A stretch of DNA of 64,000 nucleotides from Perilla frutescens (Eukaryota; Streptophyta; Magnoliopsida; Lamiales; Lamiaceae): positions 62,679,170 through 62,743,169 of the forward strand of contig BRKX01000002.1 of NCBI GenBank assembly GCA_026008535.1. The letters are read 5' to 3'. The notes beneath the pieces are model-generated. The model did no database searches. It saw only the letters and a program-made list of their open reading frames with translations, and was not told the origin of the DNA. Shown here piece after piece: positions 50,640 to 62,394 of the stretch. The number at the start of each line of letters is the position of its first letter. Within the stretch, counting starts at the first letter, position 1. The position numbers and the translations under genes were made by a program.

Positions 50640-51260
50640 AATAATGTCTATGTTATTACATTTATATTATATATAATGATGTTAGGTTTACATTTTGTAT
50701 GATGTTAACATAGCTAATGTAAGTTATTGATGTTAATCTTATAAAATAGTTGTTGGTTAATTTACTGTTAATTAGGTTAATTTATATGAGTTGCATTTAT
50801 GTTATACGTGTTAGAATATATTTATTTGGTGAGCTTACGTTTAGTTAATTCAATTAGCACTAATTAAAGGAAGCATGCTTACATTTGTGAACTTACGTTC
50901 ATATTAAGTAAGCATGTCATGAAATGTGTTATTTGTGAGCTTACGTTTATCACGTAACTTTTAGTTCGTAAGCTTACTTTTATTAATTAGAATATTAAAC
51001 CGTAAGCTTGCCAAATAAATTAATAAACGTAAAATCACCGAATACTAAATATATTTCACAAAATAAACCTAAGCATTCTTACTTTATTTAATAAATCTAA
51101 ACTTAATTAGAATAAACGTAAGCGTACGTTTATTTCAATTGTATGTTTAATTAATGTTAGTTACGTTTAATTAATTTATGTACATGTATTTCATTAAATA
51201 TATTTTTTATTTTGTTAAGCTTATGTTTATTTTAGACGTAAGCTTATGGTTGTTTTATTT
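50640..51260. repeat. GTAAGCTTACG-rich palindromic block, left copy
   Basis: Many variants of ACGTAAGCTTACGT occur in both orientations. One arm near 50823-50847 (TTTGGTGAGCTTACGTTTA) pairs with 50995-51016 (TAAACCGTAAGCTTGCCAAA). At 51111-51134 there is a hairpin with perfect 10-bp arms (AATAAACGTA / TACGTTTATT) and loop AGCG. A related block in inverted orientation lies at about 63290-63700. There is no ORF. Confidence 0.6.
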
Positions 51261-51761
51261 AATAGTTAAGTTAATTTGTTATTAGTTAATTCATTATTTT
51301 TAGTTATGTAATTAACGTTTAGTAGCTAATGTAGATTTAAATTGTTTTATTAACGCGGATAGTTAGACAATGTATTATTATACGACACGGTGATCAATAG
51401 AAAAGATCAGAATACGTAGACAGTGATGAGTAATTTGAGGTCATGCCATGGGAGAAGTTGTGTCTTAGCTCACTGCTCATAAAGATCTATAATTTGTTAC
51501 AAATTGATCCCACGTCCATTGAGTATCAGTTATTTTATATGATAAGCATCAATAGCAACAGGTATATCGAGACTTCTTTGAAAGATGAATAATATTTGTT
51601 TGATGTGCTTTACGAACAGAGCTCATAGATAGTTGTACGTGTATGTTATTGAGAGACCCTTTCAGCAGTTCCAAGGTAATGTCAACTTACATAATGAGCT
51701 CTAGTCCACAACCTCTGGTAGGTGACGAGTGTGGTTTTTGCATCATTTATTGAGCTTCACA

Positions 51762-54373
51762 TGATGTATTTTGATGAGTTAAATGTGTGTTTTCATCCCC
51801 TTTTGCTTTTTAACCTCCTGGTTTAGAAATTTTATTTCTTGTTTAAGTTTTATAGGAAATGGTGGATGAATAAATGAAATTTTGAGTGATTCAACGCCAT
51901 GGTAAGATAGAGGATCGAATTGGGAGTACGCTGCAAGTTGAATCACCTCAATCGAACAAGAAACGAGAGAGAACGAAGCAAAACCGTGAGAGGAGTGGCA
52001 GAGGCGTGACCCGAGTGCTCACTCGCGTCAAAGGGCGTGACCCGATCAACTCAATGAGCGGTACGACCCGTGCACAGGAGCCGCGCGAGTGGACGTTTAC
52101 TCATCGGTCCTAAAAGTCAGTCGCACCAAAAGAAGGAGGCGCGACCTCCGTGGTCACGCCCGTGCACGTTTTTTCTTGATTTTTTTATCCTTTTTCATCC
52201 ATTTTTTATTTTCTTTAATTTCATTTATTCCCCCACTCTATATAAACCCCCTCAACAGACGAAATTGAAAATGGAGCCCAACACAACTCATAGAACACAC
52301 CACACCACACACAACACAAATCCCTCTTCTCCAATACCTCAAACCCTAGCCACACATCAAACCCACACCCTAGCTAGGATTTCCACCTAGTTAGGGTGAA
52401 TAAGGAGCTAAAGCTTGAAGATGGAGCGAGGAGGAGAAGAATGGAAGTAATGATGGATTCGAGGCCCAACTTCCGGGTTGTTTCAAGTTTCTTTTTTGTT
52501 TTTATCTTCATTTTCCTTGAGATGATTTAGTCCTTGAATTATATTATGTTAGGCTAGATTGTTTTGTATTTTTTGATCGAGATTATTTAGGTATTTATGC
52601 ATTTATTTTTCTATTGACTATTTATGGCCCTATTTCATTTCTTGTGCTTATGCTATGTATGGGTGTTGGTTAATTGATCACTAATTGACACGATCTTATC
52701 TATTGATTCATAAATCGAGAGATGAGTCTCAATAGACGAACCTTGGGCACAAGACATCTTTGCCAATAAATTTGAGAGAATTGAGACTTAGTGTAAAGAC
52801 TAGAAATACTTGGAGCTTTTGGTAAGTACACGTGTAGGATTCGATCAGAGACGGTGAACCTGGCATGTACCCTACATCTTGAGTGTCTCGAGAGAGAGAG
52901 ATTTGGATGCATTAGAGATTGCCCTAGTGAAATTTGACACCAAAATAAACATTCAATAGTCTCATTAGTGCTAAGTACCCAAAGAAATCAATCCTGAAAG
53001 TACCTCTGCCTTCATGTTTTCTTTTCCATTTATTTTTTTCTGTTTATTTATTGCTTTCTTTAGTCTAGATTAGTTAGTTTCTCTTTTTATTCATCGTCTA
53101 GATAATGATTAAGATCCGATGTCATAGTACACACAATTATATCTAATTTAGTCTCTGTGGATACGACACTTGCTCACCACTGTCTACACAATCTCGTCCT
53201 CTTGCGGGTTGTGTTAAATTTTGGCTGATCAAGTTTTTGACGCCGTTGTCGGGGACTAAATAATTTAGTTGTGTTATTATGATAAGGATTGCATTGTTAA
53301 TCTAGACATTATTTTTTTTAGTTATTGTTTTTCATTTCTTGTTTGTTTGGTTTTGTTTTTGAAGGTTGAGTAAGCACGTGTAGTGGGAGGACAAAATGTC
53401 GAAGGAATCCGGACGCGGACGTCTTGTGTCATCTTGCCTTCCCTAATCATTTGTGAGCTCGTCTAAGGTGAACCATTTCTTTCCTTCAAACTTATTCTCA
53501 CCTAGTGTCGAATAAGTTTGGGGGGAGGAAGTGTGGTTATCTTGGATCTTCCATTCTTTTTTATTTTGTTTGTTTTATGTGTTGCATTACATGTAGGTTG
53601 CATTAGTTTGATTTTGTTTTTATTTTCATCTTGTTTGTTTATTTACACGTTTAAATGCTTTAAATAACCGAAAATTTTTGGGATCTTGAGTCTTGAGAAA
53701 TTGTTGAGATTGTATGAGATTTGGATTGATGGCTTGCTTATGATGAATTAATTTTCATAAATTGTCTTGAAAAATTTGGGTATGATTGTGATTTGTTGAA
53801 ATATGCCTTTGATGGATTTTTGAATTTTTGTGCCTTTGAAATTTGTGAGCTTGTGAGATTTTAGCCTAAGACTTGGTTTTATTTTATTCTAGTGTGTTTA
53901 TCATTCATGTATGATTTCTCTAGAACTTGCTTTTATGTCTTTCTTGATACTGTGTTGGTGTGTTTTGAAATTAGAAAATGATTTAAGGCCATCTTTATTA
54001 GCCAATTGTTCACCCAAATTTCTCATGATCACCAACAAATTCTTTCCCTAGTACCTACTTTGAGCTTTGAAGCCTTTTCTTTGTTAGAGCCTTGATAAAT
54101 CATTAGATGAAAACTTGTGGAAAAGAGAACATATGGAGAATTGTTGAATGAGTGGGGGAATGTTTCGGTTTGAAGGAAAATCATTTTTCTGGAAAAAATT
54201 TATGAAAAAAAGATGAAGAGAGAAGTGAATGAAAAGATCATAAGCTTAAATGAAGACAAAGAAGATGCAAAAATTTGTTGTTGTCGTTGTTAAGCTTGGA
54301 AGGAAATTCAAATGAGTTTTACTGAGGAACACAAAAGAAAATTGGAAAGTGGGTCATCAAATGTAGTAAGTTG
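51762..54373 (+). mobile_element. Truncated Athila/Tat-like LTR retrotransposon
   Basis: A 5' LTR (51762-53231, TGATGTATTTTG ... TTGGCTGATCA) is followed by the primer-binding site at 53238-53255. The LTR has the conserved family block CAAGTTGAATCACCTCAATC at 51933 and CTCTGTGGATACGACACTTG near its end. After only ~280 bp comes AGTTTGGGGGGAGGAAGTG, a polypurine-like motif usually found near the 3' side of such elements, then ~800 bp of untranslated-type sequence. gag-pol is therefore missing. The element is interrupted at 54373 by another LTR. No 3' LTR was found. Confidence 0.65.
53238..53255 (+). other. Primer-binding site (tRNA-Asp type)
   Basis: TGACGCCGTTGTCGGGGA differs at two positions from TGGCGCCGTTGCCGGGGA, the complement of the plant tRNA-Asp 3' end used by Athila/Tat elements. 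It lies seven bases after the LTR end. Both changes would weaken priming. Confidence 0.75.
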
Positions 54374-57251
54374 TGTAGCGCCCTGGTCCCGAAAGACCGT
54401 GGATATGGACGCCACGGGGGTGGGAATTAAGAAGCGGGAAAGAAATGGGGTAGTTTAATTAACAACGGGGTGATAATAAAAATAAAATAAAATTAATGTT
54501 TAGAATAAAATTTAACAACCGAGTATGTCAAAGATAGGTTATGCCTTCCGAAAAATTAGACAGCATAACCTCTGTAACTAGAGCGAATCCCCGTTTATAA
54601 CGGCTTATAAGAGAAGAATGGAAGTTGTAACAATTCAATAAGCCCTTTCATGGGCCAAACGGAAACAAATAACCACATACCAACAATCAATAGACTCATT
54701 CATAGGTCGACAAAAGAAACAGACACCAATATGTTGAACAAATGAAGCCCTTCCATAGTCCAAAATAAATGATCAAATAGACATAATGAAAGACGGGCTT
54801 CCTCCATTTGGAATAATTATGTAGCTAAGCATATGATACATGTTAACTAGGAAGTCAACAAATGTTCAGAATCAGAGAAGCAGAATCATATCAACAAAAT
54901 ACAAAGATCAGAGTTCTTAGCATTTAGCAAAAGAATACCATAAGTGCGAAAGCTCAATTCTTAACAGAATACTAACAAAAAGGGACAACGGAAAAAAAAT
55001 ACGTAAATCATAATAGCCCATATCTCAGCCTCGTCACCTCCACGCTCCAGCCTACTTACCTGAAAATGTTTGAAAAGATTTGGGTTGAGTACTAATGCAC
55101 TCAGTGGGCAAGATTTACAATTCAAGTTATGCAAATCATTTTAATAAAGTAATCTATCTGTGTTCATGCAGGTAGTGAAACTTAGGAGGTTTAAAAGTTG
55201 GAAGCAACCTAAGTTCACCAAAACATTTTATCGTGAAGCGCTTAAGAGTATAACCGGTCACTGCCCGCAACCCAAACTACATCACCAACGCATAACGTTG
55301 AGTATGACCATAGTATACCCAAAGAGTATAACCAATAAGTGTTTCATTTTAGTCTCACCGACAAGGAGTAGGGCAGGACAAATAATGCATGCATACTGTA
55401 GCTACTCACATTGACACAGCGCTGGTTTATGAGACTCCGACAACATACAGTAGCACGTAAATATTTAACACAGATAGTCACATATGCAATTTTAGCAAAG
55501 CAGAGCTTAATAACTCGAAAGATACAATTTATAAAGATATAGTATAGCCCACCTTATACATATAGAAGTCCTTCCTTGGTTCCCCTAGGCTAAGATGCTC
55601 TAACCATCTCGAGATTCAATCCTTCACCTTCCTCGTAAGTCACGCAAATCCTACAAGGATCGATCTTCAGCTCAGAACGACTACTATAATTTTGGAAATT
55701 AATCTACTGTAATCCGAGCTATTATTTAATTTTATTCTTTTTAGAAATAGATTGCGCGACTCAAGAGACCTCGAATAATTCCGACAAAGAAGGAAATAAA
55801 TTCCAAAATATTATTCTTGATTTATTGGGACCAACCGATTTGACAAGGGTCTCTTTTCAAAACTTGCCATTTTAATCGATTTTTATCAGATTTGTGCCAC
55901 GTCACTTTTTAACCGTTCAAAAATTATGAAAATATTCAAGGACCATCCTATATATTCCAAGACTATAGTTTGAGAGTTTTAGAATTTTTCGATAACACAT
56001 GACTCCAGTATAAAAATAACTGCTTAAGTTGAATAATCGAGATTATTCAAAACTCGTCCGAAAATTACGAAATTCGACGGGCGCATAGGAAATAATTTTT
56101 GGAGTAACTTTCGAGAAGAAACTTTTTCGATTTGACGACCCGAAATGGGTGAAATGGGGCAAAAACATAACTGTTCGGCGCCCCTCTACTATTCACGTTT
56201 TCCGGCGTTTTGGCCGGTTTCCGGCCACCGGATGACAACGATATCAAAAGACGAAACGTAGAGCACATAAAGATACACGACATACTAAAATTTCAGCTTA
56301 AAAGGACGAGAAACGAACCGAGACGAGGCTGCGCAACATGGCAGCCACGTTGCCGTTTTCCGGCAGCTCCGGCGGCGCTCCGGCGACGGCAACGGATGGC
56401 AGCTCCGGCAGGTGGCAGCAGCTGCTGCTGCTCTCTCTCTCTCTCTAATCTCTACTCTCTCTCTCTCACGTATCATATATATATATAGATGGTTTGGGGA
56501 TTAGGATCAAATGGGGGGGTCGGTGATGGAGAGATAAGGATGGGAGGGTTATTTAAATATTTTAAGATATTTTGGGATAAAATATTCGGATATAAAATAC
56601 TGATAAATTATTTTTCGGATTCGATTTAAGTTACTTTAATAAATGGTGAGGTCCAAATGACCTCCGACATTAAATTCGAAAATACTGAAAGGTTCATTGA
56701 CTCGAGTACTATTAAACCAACTTGACTCGGGATAAAGAACGAGTCATCTTGATGGAAAACGAGAAAAGATTCTCTTTTCAAAAATAAAGTTACTATTCCA
56801 CACAAGGGACAAATAAAATTCCCGAGCGTTCAATTGATCTCAGAATAAAAATCCGGGAACGCCAACGGATTCCTTGGGAAATTTTCTATAGGATAAGCTT
56901 GAAGAAATAAGGCTCGGGTCAACACACAAGATTTCACAAATTTCTAACGAACGCGCTCCTACGGAAAAACACTATTCATAACTTCTTTAAACGCGTTTTA
57001 AATCACCGGGACTTCAGATTCAAAATCCGAAGATACCGGCATGCTCCTTGGGTCAACGCCTATCAAACATGACCAAAATCGGCTATAACTGAGCTAAAAT
57101 CAAAATTCTCAAAAAGACGATTTCACGAAAAACGATCCTAAAAACGTGGCTTAGAACCGAAACATCTTAATTATGCTCAAAATTCCTCTTAATATTTCCT
57201 AATCAAAATGAGGAATTACTTAATCATATTCTGAAAATCCGGGTTGTTACA
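54374..57251 (-). mobile_element. 2.9-kb solo LTR, Tekay/Del-type chromovirus
   Basis: The ends are TGTAGCGCCCTGG and GGGTTGTTACA, flanked by perfect AGTTG duplications (54369-54373, 57252-57256). On the minus strand it starts TGTAACAACCCGGATTTTC and ends GGGACCAGGGCGCTACA, as do Tekay/Del chromovirus LTRs. A TATA motif (CTATATATATATATG near 56475-56490) precedes a CT/GA-rich and CCGGAG-rich leader (about 56340-56460), also in minus orientation. No primer site or coding part adjoins it. ORFs in the GC-rich part are LTR sequence. Confidence 0.78.
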
Positions 57252-57256
57252 AGTTG

Positions 57257-57966
57257 CGATCCAATGTTCCAAACATATTAGTCACTTAGCCAGATGTCTA
57301 TCATCTCCACATGTCTTTATGTTGCTTAGTTAGTATTACGGATACACTGTGTTAGCAAATGACAATGTGGCCGTTAACATGCATTGTAAACCATAATCGG
57401 ATGATAATAAATCACACTAATCAACTAGTATCAAAAAAATAAAAATTAAATTCCAAAAATTACTTATAAACTCTAATTGTAAGTATAAATACAAATATAA
57501 GTGTAATATACTAGCATTATGATAATATTTCGTTAACACCGTAAATACATTATGTTACCATATGACAGATGTTTAGTTAATTAGCATATGACAAATGCTT
57601 CGTCATAATGTAATATTATTGTAAAGTTGAACGCTAACGGAGCTTTTATTGTATGCTAATGAAGACATTGGCAACTTACATATATGTTTTTGCATTTTTC
57701 GTTCATATTTCTTCGAATAAGCCTATGCAATAAAAATATTAAATGAAAGAGTATTGAGAGATCTTTATTTCGATATATTAATTGTGTAAATCAAATGAAA
57801 AACGAACGTGTAATGATCGTTTAAAATTTTTGATTTTTTTCTCTAAATTGATGACATCATGTTGACGTGTCATTAGGAGATAATGATTGTTAAATTTTCC
57901 TCTCCATATTTTTTTGTGCTTGAATGCTGACGTCTCTAATAATTGTGTGGTGCAAGATGGAGTCTC
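57257..57966. other. Spacer between the solo LTR and the CACTA element
   Basis: It begins with the second AGTTG copy, so the first part is the interrupted Athila/Tat-like sequence. The rest is AT-rich with no recognisable gene. Confidence 0.45.
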
Positions 57967-58576
57967 TATCACTACAAAAAAAACTCGATTTACCAACGGA
58001 ATTTACCGACGGAATTGATCCGTTACTATTTAGAAACGGAATACCGACGGAACATAATGGAATACTAGAACAAAATCTTTACTGACGGAATACAAACGGT
58101 AATTTGGCAAGACTATTCGCACCACCGTTACTGACGGAAATTCCGTGATTATTTTTACTGACGGAATTATTCCGTCACTAAATAAATTTTTTCTTAAAAT
58201 TTATTCAGAATAAACAATACCAACGGAATCATTCTGTCAGTATATATAAATAATTTTTTTTATTCTATTATAAAGAATATTGATGGAATAACAACAGTTA
58301 GTTGATTAAAATAAATAAAAATTCTTATAATGTACCGACGGAATTAACAACGGAAATTTCCGTCTGCAATTTTGAAAATATATTATATATTTTTGAGTAT
58401 TAATGGTTGCAAAAAAAATTTAAACAACATTTATTAATCGTAACATATTATGCTTTGTAATTTTTTTGTTCTATTTTGTTTTATGAATATTAAACATCAT
58501 TTATATAAATCTTGCTATTTTATTTTATTTTATTTAATAATATTTTTTTTATTTTATTAAACAACACACAAATAAA

Positions 58577-58673
58577 GAAAACCCTCCTCCTCTCTCAAAC
58601 CCTCCCACCTCAACATCACGGATGAAAACCCTCCTCATTCTCTCTCAAACCCTCCCGCCTCAATATCACGGAT
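58577..58673. repeat. ~48-bp tandem duplication before the MBF1 fragment
   Basis: A segment containing CTCTCAAACCCTCC and ATCACGGAT occurs at 58577-58622 and 58624-58673 with a few changes. It is CT-rich like a plant 5' leader and may have been captured with the gene fragment. Confidence 0.8.
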
Positions 58674-58712
58674 GAAAACCCTCCCTCCTTCAACTTGAGG
58701 CAGCGCTGCTTC

Positions 58713-58819
58713 CGGGACTGGGAGCCGGTGGTGATTCGCAAGAAGCCTCCCACTCGCCACCGCGCGGTGTCAACGCCGTCCGCCGCGCCGGAGCTGAAAT
58801 CGAAATTGTTAAGAAATGT
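58713..58819 (+). pseudogene. Captured MBF1 (multiprotein bridging factor 1) fragment
   Basis: The sequence reads RDWEPVVIRKKPPTRHRA, then, after a one-base frame change, VNAVRRAGAEIEIVKK. These match the N-terminal MBF1 domain of plants (QDWEPVVIRKK...VNAARRAGADIETVRK). The stretch is GC-rich compared with its surroundings. AAGAAAT/GTGCGT at its end looks like an exon-intron border, so exon 1 and the start of intron 1 were apparently picked up from genomic DNA. MBF1 is a conserved transcriptional co-activator bridging activators and TBP. The frameshift and absence of the helix-turn-helix exons make this copy non-functional. It lies wholly inside the CACTA element. Confidence 0.82.
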
Positions 58820-59562
58820 GCGTATTTCTATTTTTTGGAGGTAATTGGTAAACTCTGTTATGTTGACAAAGCTAATGTTTTGGAGGTAATTGGCGCTTTT
58901 GACCTAATATTCTACATGCTTTATAGTTTTTTCTTGATCATAGAATTTTTGAGATACACTTATCGGAAATTTTGTACGGAAGTGTTTTGAACTTGTGATT
59001 AGGGCATATTTCCAAAAGTGATTTTCTGTGTGGTATCCTTAAGGGCTGAGAAATTTATTACCAATTGTGTTCGAGTGGTTCTTTTTATATTCAAATTGTT
59101 CTGGAACGAAAAATTTATTATTAATCCCTGCTGATTTTAGCTATTATGAGTCAAGTTTATTATGAGTCAAGTTTACTAGAAGTCATTTTTAATGCACTTA
59201 GTTGAAGAAGACTAGACATTGAGGCACAAAAGTCTCAGTTCTGTATCTTATTTTGCTTCATTTCAACTTTTCCTGTTTTATGAGTTGTTCCTGTTATTTT
59301 GTATTTTCACATACAGAGCTATAAATATATAACTGAAATCACTCTGAATAAAATTAATTCACTTCATAAATTAAAACTTTCCTCTGCTTTCTCATGATCT
59401 ATGTTCCTCAGATTATACATTGTGATTAGATATGGTGTTACATTGTCAGGATTTTAGTTGCTGCATGAAGGACGTCTGAAATACACACACATATATGTAT
59501 ATATATAATTAACTACTAAAAGTCTGGCATTTGGGATATATGTGTGTGTAGATAAAAACTTG

Positions 59563-59805
59563 TATGAGACGATCTCATACATGAGACGGATCAATACATG
59601 TGAGTTAATGATACTTCACCCATAAATAATGATACTTTACCCAAAAATAATGATACATGTGAGTTAATGATACTCACCCATAAATAATGATACTCACATG
59701 CGGGTATAAATAATGATACTCACATGTGAGTTAATGATATTTCACCCATAAATAATGATCCCGCATGTGAGTATTGACCGTCTCATGTATGAGACGGTCT
59801 CACCC
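59563..59805. mobile_element. MITE-like inverted repeat nested in the CACTA element
   Basis: Arms at 59563-59591 (ATGAGACGATCTCATACATG, then AGACGG) and 59776-59805 are inverted copies, sharing the GAGACGGTCTCA type of motif. Between them the phrase ATAAATAATGATACTCAC is repeated about five times. It is non-coding. I could not define a target duplication. Confidence 0.6.
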
Positions 59806-60304
59806 AAGTCTGCCCCGTGTGTGTATATATCACGTAATGTGATAGCAAGTCATTTGTTTTTTTAAAAGAAGATAACAATTAACAAGTGATTTGTAAATAG
59901 GTTGTTCACGTGGGGTTATAAAGAAAGTGCTAGGTTCATGGACTCTTTTATCAATTTAATAAATTTATTCAACTACATATTCATTTCCTTCTTCAATTAC
60001 ACATCAAATTAGCTGCAAATTATTGAGAGATAAAAAATAAACATAAGCAGCAACTGATCAATAGATAAAAAATGAATTAATCTTATTTGGCTTTGTCTGA
60101 TATACTGCATTAGTGCATTTTTCCAGAATAATATCTTCCCACACACATACATAGGAAAGTACTGCATTTTGCCAGAATAATATCTTTGCCAGAATTAAAA
60201 GATGTTTATCTATCTGTAGTGTGTATTGCTTGGTATTTTCTGTTTTTATTCTATGGACTAGTTTGTAGAAGATTAATTAGAAACACAGTTTATATTTTTA
60301 CCAG

Positions 60305-60706
60305 GATAGGGTGAATGACCTAGTCGCACATGAAGGTGAGGGAGTTGATATAAATAAGATTTTTATGCGAGTTTCCAAGGAGATGCAGAAGGTCAAGAGA
60401 CCGAGAGTGTACGACATGGGTAGCATGGGATCGAGCTTCATCAATGATGGCTCGAGTGGTAGTGGATCGACTGCTTCTCAGTTCATGTCACATGAACAAT
60501 GCGACAATCGAATTGGGTCTTTGAAGGAGTAGGCATGACAAGACTGTGAGAGGATCCTTCGATATGAAGCTCAGATAGAGGAGGATCGGAAGCAAAGAGT
60601 GGAGCTTCATGCTCAAGTGTTGGCTACACAACAAATGATGAAGGAGTTTATGACTACACAAGTGAGTCGTCGCCCAAATGATCATTCAGATTCACCCTCA
60701 AGTTAA
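60305..60706 (+). pseudogene. CACTA transposase C-terminal fragment
   Basis: An exon-like start after a splice-acceptor AG reads DRVNDLVAHEGEGVDINKIF, then KEMQKVKRPRVYDMGSMGSS and, past two in-frame stops (TAG, TGA), CERILRYEAQIEEDRKQRVE. The order of a KGRVYGxGS-like motif followed by a coiled-coil tail is that of plant En/Spm-type transposases (Transposase_24 family). Both stops can be explained by single transitions (TGG to TAG, CGA to TGA). The catalytic part is missing. Confidence 0.65.
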
Positions 60707-60964
60707 ACTATTATTTAGTTTATGTTTTTTTTAGATATTGAAACTTGTGATCTGAAATTTAGTAGTGTTACTATTTTGTTACTATCAATCTTGATGGATA
60801 GGTATCGATTAATTTATGGATTAAGAACTATTATATTTTTTTATCGTGTTCGATTTTATTTCTATTTGATATTATAATTTGATTGTGGTTATTTGGTTAA
60901 TTGATCAGGTAAATGGTAAAATAAAAAATAAAAAAAATGGTAAAAAATCAGAAAAATACCTATG

Positions 60965-61260
60965 GAATGCTGACGGAATAGCAACACAAATGCCAACAAA
61001 GAACACTAACGGAAAAAATTCTGTTGCTAATACTGACGAAATAGCAACACACCTGCAAACAAAGAACACCAACGGAAAAAATTCTGTTGCTAATACCAAC
61101 GGAATATCGACGGAATGGCAACACACATGCCAACAAAGAACATCAACGGAAAAAATTACATTGCTAATACCAACGGAATACCGACGGAATAGCAACACAC
61201 ATGCCAACAAAGAATACCAACAGAAATCATTCCGTTGGTAATACCGACGGAATTTCCGTG
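60965..61260. repeat. Subterminal tandem repeats of the CACTA element
   Basis: About four units of 55-75 bp, each with GGAATAGCAACACACATGCC, AACAAAGAA, AACGGAAAAAATTC and TTGCTAATACC in variant form. They lie next to the denser TTCCGTCGGT array at the right end. The 120-aa ORF over them is a by-product. Confidence 0.85.
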
Positions 61261-61681
61261 GGTATTCCGTCGCAATTAGTTGGTAAAGAAAACGCCGATG
61301 AAAAAGGTGGCGACGGTGGTTCCGTTGGTACGTCTCGCTGACGGAAATATTTCCGTCGGTAAAAATTTAGTATTGAGCCAAATTACAACAGTTGTTGTCC
61401 GTCGGTAAAACCGTCGGTAATCAATATACTGACGGAATTTTCGATTTTACCAACGGAAATTTCCGTCGGTAAATGGCGATTTTTTTGTAGTGTATTCTCA
61501 CACTAGATAATATTCTCATTGAATCCATCACATATACATGCGTGTAGGATAAAATATATATATGTATTACAATTTATTTTTTCCTCTATAATTTTATTAA
61601 AATATCAAAGAACCTAAAATTAAAGCATCAATTTTTGGGGGAGAAATATGAAGAAATCCTATTACATCTATTATTTGAGTT

Positions 61682-61932
61682 TTTGAACACTTTGTTGAAT
61701 AGATTAAAACTGCAACAAACTATCCCATATATTCGTACACACACGCTATCTCTTCTCTCATCAATCAATTTATTTTGGGCATGTGCAATTTTTTAATGCG
61801 CATTATGTTTGAACACTTTGTTGACTAAATTAAAACCGCAACAAACTATCCCATATATTCTTACACACGCTCTATCTCTTCTCCCATCAATCAATTCTTT
61901 TGGGCATGCTCAGTTTTTTAATGCGCATTATG
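61682..61932. repeat. 126-bp tandem duplication
   Basis: Copies at 61682-61807 and 61808-61932 begin TTTGAACACTTTGTTGA and end GCGCATTATG, with a few substitutions and small indels. Confidence 0.9.
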
Positions 61933-62394
61933 TATTTGAGTGTGTGTATTTCTAGGGGAAGAATCTGATGAAACCCAAGCAAATAAACGAAAAAGAATCA
62001 AAGAAACCCCAAATGAAGAATTAGTAAACATATGTGTTAACTTTGTGCATCATGTTGGTTAGAATCTGAACTCACTAGTTTTGTTTACATTTTCTTGTAT
62101 TTGATTTTTCGTAAATCTTATCTCTGACAAGATTTTAAATTATTAATGTGTGTGGAAGTAATTTAGTCCAATGTGGTTAAAAGGTGTTTTTGATTTAGTT
62201 TTTTATGACTAAATCTTTTACTTGATTTATTAATTATAGAATGTATATGTAGTCAACGATATTGGGTGTTTGTGTGAGGTATGAGAAATTTTACAATTTT
62301 ACTCCATATTCATTGCGCGCTGATCATGTAAGTGAACCTATTGTTGAGTGAACCTAGATGTCTAATTATAATTGAATATCTTGAATTTTTCTGT

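Larger units (their letters stand above)
57970..61492 (+). mobile_element. CACTA (En/Spm) transposon, non-autonomous
   Basis: Both ends are CACTACAAAAAAA (right end reverse-complemented), flanked by the 3-bp duplication TAT (57967-57969, 61493-61495). Subterminal regions are dense in ACCGACGGAA and its inverse TTCCGTCGGT, the expected transposase-binding array. The 3523-bp element carries a captured MBF1 fragment, a nested MITE and a decayed transposase-type C-terminus, but no complete transposase. Confidence 0.9.

Noticed and set aside
51886..52390. Two ORFs (75 and 106 aa), Arg- or His/Thr-rich
   Set aside because: They lie wholly within the Athila/Tat-like LTR; no protein family fits.
53238..53255. 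Possible tRNA gene because of tRNA-Asp similarity
   Set aside because: Only the 18 bases complementary to the tRNA 3' end are present, directly after an LTR; it is a primer-binding site.
56210..56488. 92-aa ORF in GC-rich sequence
   Set aside because: It is part of the chromovirus LTR leader, on the strand opposite to the likely transcript, and has repeat-driven composition.
60879..61241. 120-aa ORF with TKNTNGKNSVANT repeats
   Set aside because: It is a translation of the CACTA subterminal tandem repeats; no start context or domain.
60965..61260. CRISPR-like regular repeats
   Set aside because: Imperfect tandem units without unique spacers, inside a CACTA transposon in a plant nuclear genome.
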